DNA from: Planctomycetota bacterium | GTDB taxonomy: Bacteria > Planctomycetota > UBA11346 | Length of the DNA stretch: 34,163 bases | Direction: 5' to 3' | Assembly (NCBI GenBank): GCA_024641365.1 | Contig: JAHEDF010000004.1 | Span: 1 to 34,163 of the forward strand | Part shown: positions 16,769 through 25,013 of the stretch, one piece after another | How the letters are laid out: every line of letters begins with the position of its first letter | Numbering within the stretch: position 1 is the first letter of the stretch | Program-made: the position numbers and the translations under genes | The notes under the pieces: generated by a model | Told to the model about the DNA's origin: nothing | The model's database searches: none | Seen by the model: only the letters and a program-made list of their open reading frames with translations

Positions 16769-17668
16769 TTAAAGGAGCGGTTCTTTGCCAGTTAGCATGC
16801 GAAATGCTTCGACATATTTTGCCAACGTATTTTGCACAACATCAGCTGGTAATTCTATGCCAGCGCCATTTTTATCAAAATTGATCGCTTCTAAATAATT
16901 ACGAACGTATTGTTTATCAAACGAATCTTGCACTTTCCCAGCGGCATATGATGCGGCTGGCCAAAAGCGACTGCTGTCGGGCGTCAGTACTTCATCAGCT
17001 AACACGACTTCGTTCGCTTTATTTACACCAAATTCAAATTTGGTGTCGGCAATAATAATACCTTTTTGTGCTGCATAATCACGAGCTGTACTATAAATGC
17101 GAATGGCAATTTCTTCGACTGTTTTTGCGTGGGAGCCTAAAATTTCAGCCGCACGATCAGGATGAATATTTTCATCATGATTTCCAATCGCTGCTTTTGT
17201 ACTGGGCGTATATAGCGGTTTTTCTAGTTTGCTGGATTCAACTAATCCGGCAGGCAAAGGGATATTACAAACCGTTTGTGACTGCTTGTATTCCTTTAAT
17301 CCAGAGCCCGTTAAATAACCACGTACAATCGCTTCGACAGGAAGGATTGAGAGCTTGCGCACCAACATCGAACGGCCTTCAAGCTGGTCTGCATATTCCC
17401 TGATATGCGCAGGCATTTGCTTGATGTCAGCGGTCACTAAATGATTTGGACAAATATCTTTTAATAGATCAAACCAAAAAATAGATAATTGCGTTAGTAT
17501 TTTGCCCTTACCAGGAATCCCATTGGTCATCACTACATCAAAAGCACTAATGCGATCTGAGGCGACAAATAATAAATGCTCGTCGCACACGTCATAGACG
17601 TCACGCACTTTACCACGTGCAAGCAATTTTAGCTTTGGGCATTCACTTTGAACAACAGTTGCCGACAT
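16769..17668 (-). CDS. purC: Phosphoribosylaminoimidazole-succinocarboxamide synthase (SAICAR synthetase)
   Basis: The 299-residue enzyme catalyses the ATP-dependent joining of CAIR and aspartate in de novo purine synthesis, in the cytoplasm. Family landmarks are GKVRDVYDV and DRISAFDVVM near the N-terminus, the PVEAIVRGYLTGSG segment, the KAAIGNHDENI stretch, IIADTKFEFG, and VLTPDSSRFWPA. Length fits the longer PurC form (about 290-300 residues) rather than the ~240-residue E. coli type. It starts three bases after the stop of the PpiD-like gene, so the two are co-transcribed, although their functions are unrelated. Confidence 0.97.
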   Translation of the reverse strand: MSATVVQSECPKLKLLARGKVRDVYDVCDEHLLFVASDRISAFDVVMTNGIPGKGKILTQLSIFWFDLLKDICPNHLVTADIKQMPAHIREYADQLEGRSMLVRKLSILPVEAIVRGYLTGSGLKEYKQSQTVCNIPLPAGLVESSKLEKPLYTPSTKAAIGNHDENIHPDRAAEILGSHAKTVEEIAIRIYSTARDYAAQKGIIIADTKFEFGVNKANEVVLADEVLTPDSSRFWPAASYAAGKVQDSFDKQYVRNYLEAINFDKNGAGIELPADVVQNTLAKYVEAFRMLTGKEPLL

Positions 17669-17671
17669 GAA

Positions 17672-19531
17672 TTAATTATCCCGTAATTCGGTCGTCATCT
17701 GATTATAAAAGATGCCATAACGATAACTTTCTAACATCGCGCGATACGTGGTTGCATGCTGAATACGTTGGTCACCAACAGCAGGCATCGCTGGCTGATA
17801 GTCGGTCACTTGCACTAAACGCACAGCAGGAACACCGTCTTGTTCTGGAGACGTACCAAGTGCCACTGGACGGTCAGGCATAGCCATGGCTGCCAATAAT
17901 TTTGGTTCTTCTGCGGCAATAATATTTAATTCAGCTGGTGGTGCAGCAACTGGCTGCAAAGCGGAAATAGTATTCGTGGTAATGGTTGCATTCCAGACTT
18001 TAGCATCGTCGCTTGCTGCCCATTTTTTCAAACCGCCTGGTCCCATCTTCTCAATTGCCGCACGTATTTCTTGGGCTTTGACAATGAAATCTTTATAGGC
18101 GCGTTCACCACGTAAAACATTAATCACTTCTTTTTTCACCTCGGGGTCGGTTAATTCCTTAAAGCCTGCTTCTTTACGTCCATCAATACGAATTACTAAC
18201 CAAGCTGCTTTTTCGCCGGTACTTTGGACTGACGAGGTAACCGCATTCATTTCTTGATTAAACAGATGCAATTGCGTTTCCGATAACATACCAAAATCAC
18301 CCGCATCTAAAGTGCCGCCAGAACGTGGCTCTTCGATGAGCACATTATCACGCGCCTTTAAACCCATCTTTGTCGCTAACGCAATAAAGCCTTTGTTGTC
18401 TTTATCGTTCAATACTTCTTCAGCAGCAGCATCAAACTTTTTAACCATTTCTTTGGCTTTTAATTCAGCGCGTTCTTTGGCTAATTTTTGCTTAATTTCC
18501 GCACTCACTTCAGCCAATGCCTTGTACTCAACCTTTGGTGGTTCAGGAGGCACTGGTTTGCCTTCAGCATCAACTTTTTTCTCATCCGGCTTTGGCAATT
18601 CTACCGGTTTACGAAATTCTTCTTTATTCGCATTATAATGTGCTTCGATGTCACTATCGGGCACCACAATAGTTGCGGCTAAAGCAGGAACATCCACATG
18701 CGCAATGGTGGTAACGAGCGCAGCTGGCCGGCTAAATTTGCTGCCTTTTAAACGGTCATAAACCAGTGCAATTTCAGGGTCATCATCTTTGATTTCTGGT
18801 AATAAATGCTTGGCTGATAAAATAACTTCATCAACAACCACCTGATCACCTTTTTTTTGCATATAATAATCCATTTGTGACAATGGTGGCATCGCTGCAA
18901 TAGCATCTGCCATATTTATTGGCACTGCTGGTACCACAACATTAGCTGCACTTAATAATTGTCGGGCGCGATCTTCCGCTAAATGGCGTCGTAACTCTTC
19001 TAATGAAATTTTATTATCGCCGTTTTGCGCTTCTTGTATGGCATCAACATATTTCTTTTGTGGATTTCCTAACAATAGGCGGTTTAAAAAATCTTTTACA
19101 ATTGCATCTAAAGCTTCGCCACCTGGCATCAAACCCTGTGCTTCTGCCATGCGACCTAATTTAATACGATCAGCCCACATTTCGTGAGCACCTTGTTGTT
19201 GGCTCATCGGTTCAAATTGTTCACCGCGTCGGTCGCGATTCGGATTTAAAATATTTTGCAAACGACGAGCGACATGTTGGCGCGTTAATATTTCGTGTTC
19301 CGACACACTACCAATATCACCACGACCCGAATTGCCTAATATATCGACCGTCGAACCCATCCCAAATAAGACGCCGACAACAATAACTAACGCCCAAATG
19401 AGAATATGTTGCGTCGTCGACAGCTGCTGACTTTTAGGTAAAGCAAAATCACCTTTACCATCACCTTTGCCGTCGGATTTGGCTGATGGCTTTTTTCCAG
19501 CATCGGTTGGCTTGTTCGCTTGGTCACTCAT
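17672..19531 (-). CDS. PpiD/SurA-like membrane-anchored folding chaperone
   Basis: The 619-residue protein has PpiD topology: a Lys/Gly-rich cytoplasmic tail (1-40), one membrane helix (about 42-60), and a long periplasmic part. The periplasmic part begins with a SurA_N-like helical region (VSEHEILTRQHVARRLQNIL, MWADRIKLGRMAEAQGL), then VVPDSDIEAHYNANKEEFRKP, which is typical of the hinge before the parvulin domain. The parvulin core itself (about 380-470) is weak: the usual HIL and GGDLG motifs are only echoed as GGTLDAGDFGML, so catalysis is doubtful. The role would be helping newly exported proteins fold at the inner membrane. Translationally close to purC downstream. The family assignment rests on topology and partial motifs. 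Confidence 0.75.
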   Translation of the reverse strand: MSDQANKPTDAGKKPSAKSDGKGDGKGDFALPKSQQLSTTQHILIWALVIVVGVLFGMGSTVDILGNSGRGDIGSVSEHEILTRQHVARRLQNILNPNRDRRGEQFEPMSQQQGAHEMWADRIKLGRMAEAQGLMPGGEALDAIVKDFLNRLLLGNPQKKYVDAIQEAQNGDNKISLEELRRHLAEDRARQLLSAANVVVPAVPINMADAIAAMPPLSQMDYYMQKKGDQVVVDEVILSAKHLLPEIKDDDPEIALVYDRLKGSKFSRPAALVTTIAHVDVPALAATIVVPDSDIEAHYNANKEEFRKPVELPKPDEKKVDAEGKPVPPEPPKVEYKALAEVSAEIKQKLAKERAELKAKEMVKKFDAAAEEVLNDKDNKGFIALATKMGLKARDNVLIEEPRSGGTLDAGDFGMLSETQLHLFNQEMNAVTSSVQSTGEKAAWLVIRIDGRKEAGFKELTDPEVKKEVINVLRGERAYKDFIVKAQEIRAAIEKMGPGGLKKWAASDDAKVWNATITTNTISALQPVAAPPAELNIIAAEEPKLLAAMAMPDRPVALGTSPEQDGVPAVRLVQVTDYQPAMPAVGDQRIQHATTYRAMLESYRYGIFYNQMTTELRDN

Positions 19532-19685
19532 GCGGGCATCTCTCAGTATAGGCAGTGAAGCAGGGGCGCGGAGCCTAGAGGGCTGGTCTGCTAGGAAAAG
19601 GGGCTAATGAGCCCAACTTCCAAACAAAGCGCACCACGAATCCTCGCCAATTGCCTTCCGCACACCCATCCAGACAAACACGACC

Positions 19686-20486
19686 ATGCTGCCAGATGTT
19701 GAGCCAACAGCCCTATTAGAGGCCTTTTTAACCGCTCATGCCGCGCAAAATGCAGTGCCAATGGTACTTTTTCCTCGTGGCGAAGAGCTTTATCACCGCT
19801 TATGCGATGCGCCCCCTGCCCATCCAGCCTGGGGACGCTTTCTGGTCGCTCTGGGTCAATTGGCAGCCAATGAACTGGACGATACAGCTGCAGCTAGCCG
19901 CTATTTTTTACAAGCGCTGCAAGGGGTTGAGCACCACGGCGATCATGAATCTGCCGTGACCGCCGGGTTCAACCAAGGTGTGCTTATGGAACGCCGCCGC
20001 CGTGACGCGCATGCATTGGCCGCTTACAAAGCCGCAGCCGTTTCAGGGTTTCGCTGCGGATCTATCACTGCAAACACAATTCGCTCCGCCATTGCCGCTG
20101 TGCGCTTGCGCTTTGCCGAAGATGAACAACTCGGTGATTGTGCCGAGCTGGCAAAACAAGCGTGGTTGGCGTGGTTATATCTACGCAGCAGCAACCCAAG
20201 CATGATTGATGAAGAATTACATGCGGACTGCTGTCGACAGATGGCCGCATTATTATTACCTGAAGATAATCCTGGGCTCTTAATGGAAGCATGGCGACAC
20301 TGGCCACCGGCTTCGATACTATGCGATAATGGACACGAAATTAAAGATACAGACGTTATGTGTCGCGACGCTTTATTTACCGCTGCTGCAGAAGCGGCTG
20401 AATTATATTTACAAGATGAAGGTTCATACCCTGGAGCCCCCTATCTGTTATTACGTGACGCGGCGCGGCGCTCGTTTGAATCATAA
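19686..20486 (+). CDS. Cytoplasmic helical (TPR-like) protein of unknown function
   Basis: The 266-residue protein lacks a signal peptide and membrane segments. It is nearly all helical and Ala/Leu-rich, with repeats of TPR character such as AASRYFLQALQGVEHHGDHE and GVLMERRRRDAHALAAYKAA. Cysteines are scattered rather than paired. Such a fold usually mediates protein-protein contact, but no partner can be named. It is divergently oriented from the PpiD-like gene, and the 154-base gap between them must contain both promoters. No strong ribosome binding site precedes the ATG. Confidence 0.65.
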   Translation: MLPDVEPTALLEAFLTAHAAQNAVPMVLFPRGEELYHRLCDAPPAHPAWGRFLVALGQLAANELDDTAAASRYFLQALQGVEHHGDHESAVTAGFNQGVLMERRRRDAHALAAYKAAAVSGFRCGSITANTIRSAIAAVRLRFAEDEQLGDCAELAKQAWLAWLYLRSSNPSMIDEELHADCCRQMAALLLPEDNPGLLMEAWRHWPPASILCDNGHEIKDTDVMCRDALFTAAAEAAELYLQDEGSYPGAPYLLLRDAARRSFES

Positions 20487-20694
20487 TTAATTCTTTATAC
20501 GACAAAACGACCATCTCGGTACGCATCATCTCATTTACATGCCGTCCAAAAAAGGAAGCCCTTTGTCCGGAATTATTTATAAGGCGTTGTCATTTATTGA
20601 CGACACGTGTGAGCGGGTGTTCCGCTAAATTCCATTTTATTTGAAATTATTAGCAAATTTTTCAGTTATAGAATAAACAAGAAAAGGACATGCT

Positions 20695-22830
20695 ATGATG
20701 ATGATGTGGCCACCTCACCGCTTTGTGGCTTTATTATGGGTATGCAGTTTTGCATTGTTTTTCGCTTCTTCGGCCTTTGCACTTGCCGACAAGGATAATC
20801 AAGGTCGCTATACGACGCCGACTACCAATGGCCCCGATAAAGATGTTCCCGGTTTTTTAGTAAATTTAGGTCCTACTGGTGCACGCGGTGTCCTTACAGA
20901 AAAATCATTCATCGTTCGCTATATTTTTGAAGGCTCCCCTGCCGCTGGACGTTTAAAACTTGGTGATGAAATAACCGGGGTATATGGCAAATCATTTACT
21001 GCTCACCATTGGGGTGGCTCACCACATGGTTACGATGGTCCCGTTATGGATTTAGGTAATGCCATAGAAAAAGCTGAAAGCAGTGATGGCAAGCTCCAGC
21101 TCAATATTATACGTGATAAAAAAAATAGTGACGTGACCATATCGCTTGAAAAGATTGGTGCGTTCAGTTCAACATTTCCACTCAATTGTAAAAAATCTGC
21201 CTACCTGCGTGAAAAAGCCTTACACTATTTAGCAGTACATTATGATGACGTAAAAGGTGGCGCCCATAATCGTTCGGCAGTGGCGTTAGCGCTCTTGTCG
21301 AGCGACGACCCGAAGCAACAAGCGCTCGGTAAATCTATGTGTAAAAAATGGAGTGAGGACAAGCCGGATGTTCGCACCAATAAAGTCGATCCAGGTGATG
21401 GCACATGGACATGGACGCTATCGTATCAAATAATTACCCTTGGTGAATATTATTTAATGTCCAAAGATGGTTCTGTTTTACCGACCATGCAAGCAGCATC
21501 CGATTTACTTAAAAAAGCACAATACTCAGGAAAAATTCTCGTTTGGGGACCAAAGGGAAATAAAAAAGATGCCGCACTCGATAAAATCCCCTATGATAAA
21601 TTAGACGCCGCCCAACAATTATATGATGGTGGATTTGGGCATACACAATATATCCCTGGATCCAGTTCAAATGGAACGGGTTGGGGACCAAATGGTTATG
21701 GGCCTATGCAATATCCAACCATTTTTGCTGTCATCGCCTGGCAAATCGCTGAACGTTGTGGAATAAAAGTCGATGCTGATCGCGTAAAACGAGCCATGGG
21801 TTTTATTCATCGTGGCAGCAATGCCGCAGGTGCAGTCGGGTATGGCGGAGAATTTACCATTGCCTGGGGATTAAAAGACCCTGACAAATATAAGAAGTCT
21901 ACTAATGGTGATAATTATGTTGGTCGCTCGGGAGCAGCGCTTATTGCACACAAATTAAGCCCGGAATTTACTGATTCATTCGACAATATAAAGACTTATC
22001 GCAGCTTTCTTATTAGTGCCTGTAAAAGTTTACCAGATGGTCATGCTGATACTAATTTGGCTGTCATGTGGGGGCTCTTAGGAAGCGGCGCATCACAAGA
22101 TGAAAAAACCATGCGCACCATGTTCGATTATCACAAAGCCTACTTTAATATGGCGCGTTGCTTCGACGGTTCCTATGTCACGCAACCTGGCCGCGATTAT
22201 GCCGACGGCGGTTACTATAGCTCATCCCGCTATCATGCCACTGGCACCATGGTGTTAACCTACGGGTTTGAAAATCCCAAATTACTCATCCAAGGAATTG
22301 AGGTAAGTATTCCGGGAGTAAACCCGAAAGTATTATCAGGTAAATTAGATAGCGCCTACAAAGCCCTCATGGCGAAAGAATATGCTCTATCATCACGTGC
22401 AATTAAATCAGTAAAATCAGCCAAGTCGACTACTCCTGAAGACGTAGCCATATGCGATGCATTGACTCAGTACATTTCTAGTTGTTTAGATAAACAGATC
22501 GCAATTTTACAAGCACAAGAAAAACTAGGTGATATAAATGGGCTTAAAGAAAATTATGATCGTCTAGTAAAAGATTTTGCTGGAGTAGATAACCTCCAAG
22601 AAAAAATCACTCATTTTGAAGAAAGTTTTAAGCAAGATACCTGGAAAGAGGAAATAAAAATTGGCGCACAATATGCCCGCATGATTGCCACGTTTAAACG
22701 TAGCCAGTCAAAAACCAGCGTACGAGATCTCGAAAAGTTTGCCGAAAAATATCCCGACTCACTTTATGGCAAATGGGCGGCGCTGGTATTTAAAGAATAC
22801 AATACCAACGGAGCAATCATTGATCCGTGA
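20695..22830 (+). CDS. DUF6288 exported protein with N-terminal PDZ domain
   Basis: The 711-residue protein starts at the first of three in-frame ATGs, behind AAAAGGA. A signal peptide ends near residue 30 (ASSAFALAD). Residues about 38-150 contain a PDZ-like domain (FLVNLGPTGARGVL, GSPAAGRLKLGDEITGVYGK). The LGPTGARG phrase is characteristic of DUF6288 proteins, mostly found in planctomycetes and relatives. The middle (about 165-560) has the length and helical rhythm of an alpha/alpha-toroid, with Gly-rich loops (DGGFGHTQYIPG, YADGGYYSSSRYHATG). The C-terminal ~140 residues are helical. Function unknown; probably periplasmic or surface associated. A 208-base gap separates it from the upstream gene. 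It ends in a palindrome shared with the convergent sulfatase gene. Confidence 0.82.
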   Translation: MMMMWPPHRFVALLWVCSFALFFASSAFALADKDNQGRYTTPTTNGPDKDVPGFLVNLGPTGARGVLTEKSFIVRYIFEGSPAAGRLKLGDEITGVYGKSFTAHHWGGSPHGYDGPVMDLGNAIEKAESSDGKLQLNIIRDKKNSDVTISLEKIGAFSSTFPLNCKKSAYLREKALHYLAVHYDDVKGGAHNRSAVALALLSSDDPKQQALGKSMCKKWSEDKPDVRTNKVDPGDGTWTWTLSYQIITLGEYYLMSKDGSVLPTMQAASDLLKKAQYSGKILVWGPKGNKKDAALDKIPYDKLDAAQQLYDGGFGHTQYIPGSSSNGTGWGPNGYGPMQYPTIFAVIAWQIAERCGIKVDADRVKRAMGFIHRGSNAAGAVGYGGEFTIAWGLKDPDKYKKSTNGDNYVGRSGAALIAHKLSPEFTDSFDNIKTYRSFLISACKSLPDGHADTNLAVMWGLLGSGASQDEKTMRTMFDYHKAYFNMARCFDGSYVTQPGRDYADGGYYSSSRYHATGTMVLTYGFENPKLLIQGIEVSIPGVNPKVLSGKLDSAYKALMAKEYALSSRAIKSVKSAKSTTPEDVAICDALTQYISSCLDKQIAILQAQEKLGDINGLKENYDRLVKDFAGVDNLQEKITHFEESFKQDTWKEEIKIGAQYARMIATFKRSQSKTSVRDLEKFAEKYPDSLYGKWAALVFKEYNTNGAIIDP

Positions 22831-22846
22831 AATAGGACTATTTCAC
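22827..22846. terminator. Palindrome spanning two convergent stop codons
   Basis: GTGAAATAG (22827-22835) pairs perfectly with CTATTTCAC (22838-22846) around two bases. It contains the TGA stop of the plus-strand gene (22828-22830) and touches the TAG stop of the minus-strand sulfatase (22846-22848). There is no T-run, so it may act as a weak or transcript-end-protecting hairpin rather than a full intrinsic terminator. Confidence 0.45.
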
Positions 22847-24351
22847 TACTGATCATTCCAATGTGCATCAATTACGGCTTGAATTTCCGGATAGTTCTTA
22901 TCCGATTCATCAAGATCATTACGTAATTGAATGAGTTCTTTTTTCAGTTGTTCAATGACACCTTGGTACTCTGTGTTGCCATATTGATTTGCATTTTCTA
23001 ATGGGTCTTTTTGTAAGTCATAAAACTCCCAAAACGCTGGGGTTGCCTTTTCTTTCTGGTTGTGATCTCTGCCATAGAAAAAAATGAGTTTATAGCGATC
23101 AGTGCGTAAACCAAAATGTGCAGGAACGGCAAGATTGTGTGCGAAATGCATCCAATAGCGATAATACAAAGCCGTGCGCCAATCAGTTGGTTTCGCTTCC
23201 TCTTTGAGCGCAGCAAGAAAACTATGCCCCTGCATATAGTCAGGCGTTTTAACACCGGCGATATCCAAAATAGTAGGTGCAAAATCAGTATTGTTTATAA
23301 GCCAGTTATTTGTTTTACCTACTTTTACAAGCCCAGGGGCATGCACAATAAATGGCATACGAAAAGACTCTTCATACATCCAACGTTTGTCCATCAAATC
23401 GTGTTCACCGAGATAATATCCCTGGTCGCCGGTATACATGATGACGGTGTTTTCAAGTTCGCCAATTTCTCGCAAATAATCAATCAACCGCTTCACATTA
23501 TCGTCGACGCCTTTTACACAACGCAAATAACGTTTAAGAAAGGCTTGATAGACTTGTTGGCTGTAAACCGGCTCTTCCAAAGATTGATCGATTTTCAGTC
23601 GTTTACCTAATTTCCATGGCTCATGGCCTTTTGTCATACCAGATCCCATACCAGATGGTGGCGGATTACGTAAATTATCCGGTTCAGGAATCTCAACGTC
23701 TTCAAGGTAACTATTATAACGCGGCGCGTTTTCAAACATGTCATGCGGCGCCTTAAAATGATGCATTAAAAAGAACGGTTTTTCTTTTTTCCACTCACTC
23801 GACAACCATTTAAGGCTTATATCAGTAATTGCATCTGACGAGTGTCTTCCATCCATTTGAATAGTATTTTTTTCCCAGGGATTGGGGCCTCGTACATAAA
23901 AAGTAGGATTAAAATATTTTCCCTGTCCGGGCAGCACACAATAATAATCAAATTCTGCCGGCTCTTCCTTTAAGTGCCATTTGCCAACCATCGCCGTCTG
24001 GTACCCGGCCTTTTTCATTTCACGAGGCAAATGATGATTCGCTGGCGGCAATTTTTCTGACAATGTCAAAACACCATTACGCTGCGAATATTGTCCCGTA
24101 ATTATGGATGCACGACTCGGGGTACAAATAGAGTTATTACAGTAGACACGATCAAAGCGCATACCGTCTTTTGCCAGTGCATCAATATTTGGCGTCGGAT
24201 TTAATTGCGCTAATTTGTGACCATACGCTCCAATTGCCTGGGTGGTATGGTCATCCGACATAATAAATAAAATATTTGGCTTTTTCTCCTGAGCCACAAG
24301 TAAATAGGTACTCAGGCAAAGTAATGCGATGCTTAAATTGATTTTCTTCAT
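22846..24351 (-). CDS. Exported type I (formylglycine) sulfatase
   Basis: The 501-residue protein removes sulfate esters, most likely from polysaccharides. It has a signal peptide (1-21, ending LLVAQ), the metal-binding start NILFIMSDDH (Asp33, Asp34) and the formylglycine motif C-T-P-S-R at 76-80. MVGKWHL, HFKAPHDMFE, the GDQGYYLGEHDLMDKRWMYE segment and the C-terminal FYDLQKDPLENANQ subdomain motif follow. The GEH-x-x-x-DKRWMYEES stretch resembles the subfamily of N-acetylglucosamine or glycan sulfatases rather than choline sulfatase, but substrate cannot be read from sequence. A matching anaerobic or FGE-type maturase is not in the window. Convergent with the DUF6288 gene, 15 bases apart. 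Confidence 0.95.
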   Translation of the reverse strand: MKKINLSIALLCLSTYLLVAQEKKPNILFIMSDDHTTQAIGAYGHKLAQLNPTPNIDALAKDGMRFDRVYCNNSICTPSRASIITGQYSQRNGVLTLSEKLPPANHHLPREMKKAGYQTAMVGKWHLKEEPAEFDYYCVLPGQGKYFNPTFYVRGPNPWEKNTIQMDGRHSSDAITDISLKWLSSEWKKEKPFFLMHHFKAPHDMFENAPRYNSYLEDVEIPEPDNLRNPPPSGMGSGMTKGHEPWKLGKRLKIDQSLEEPVYSQQVYQAFLKRYLRCVKGVDDNVKRLIDYLREIGELENTVIMYTGDQGYYLGEHDLMDKRWMYEESFRMPFIVHAPGLVKVGKTNNWLINNTDFAPTILDIAGVKTPDYMQGHSFLAALKEEAKPTDWRTALYYRYWMHFAHNLAVPAHFGLRTDRYKLIFFYGRDHNQKEKATPAFWEFYDLQKDPLENANQYGNTEYQGVIEQLKKELIQLRNDLDESDKNYPEIQAVIDAHWNDQ

Positions 24352-24733
24352 GTGAATTCTTTCAGGGGGAAATTAATGGGGTATTTCATTTTTTTGCCCT
24401 CAAGGGTCTACGTAGGAATGCCGCAACAATTTATTGTCGGCTTCCTGTCTTCATGGCATATAACACAAGCCTACAAAATTGACAGCCTTTTATCTTACGC
24501 TCAGTAGATAATAATAATGATGATGCTTTATTTGAAATTAAACCAGGACATGCAATTTTATCATATATGACACTGCCGTTGTCGACTGATGTTAATATAA
24601 TTATCGCATATATTCTCCTAATAATGTCACCTGCAACCACTATAATAGGGATCGCCATCATGTTCCTCTAGCGCACCTGCGCATATCTATATTAAAATTC
24701 CATCATACCTGCTTATTTAGATTACTAATCACC
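24352..24733. other. AT-rich intergenic region upstream of the sulfatase gene
   Basis: There is no gene I can support here. It should hold the minus-strand sulfatase promoter. One imperfect hairpin is visible, GCCG..ACAAT (from 24420) with ATTGT CGGC (to 24442), with a two-base bulge. A 76-codon minus-strand frame (24431-24661) exists but has no protein-like domain or ribosome binding site and is not called. Confidence 0.4.
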
Positions 24734-24994
24734 GAGGCGAATTGGCACAAAATAGTCAGCATTGTGCCATAACCGATGACGGTCGTCTGGTGATTACTAC
24801 GCATGCACAGCCCCGTTATGGGCATCCGTCTTGTGTTCAGTTTGTGTGTAGATACCGCTACACAGATATGCAACTTTTGACAACTCTTCCTACTTATACA
24901 GGGGATTTCAGCACAAAATTGGCGTTCACCCCCATTAAATCTGTTAGCAGGTGCAGCCTTGCGTTTGGTACGAGCCAATCGCACAATTCGCCTC
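24734..24994 (+). promoter_or_regulatory. Candidate structured RNA leader of glycogen phosphorylase
   Basis: An 11-base perfect inverted repeat, GAGGCGAATTG (24734-24744) and CAATTCGCCTC (24984-24994), could close a ~260-base multi-branched structure ending 19 bases before the glycogen phosphorylase ATG. Inside are two perfect 7-bp hairpins, GGCACAA/TTGTGCC (24744-24768) and TGTGTAG/CTACACA (24845-24864), a GCCC/GGGC hairpin (around 24810-24823), and a 6-bp ATTGGC/GCCAAT pairing (24918-24979). It matches no riboswitch class I know. Nested pairings in the right order suggest an RNA element, but this is inference; covariation is untested. Confidence 0.35.
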
Positions 24995-25013
24995 TCGTTG
25001 GAGTGCGACACAA

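Noticed and set aside
24431..24661. 76-codon minus-strand frame in the sulfatase-glgP gap
   Set aside because: No start signal, low-complexity hydrophobic residues and no family resemblance; length is within chance for an AT-rich spacer.
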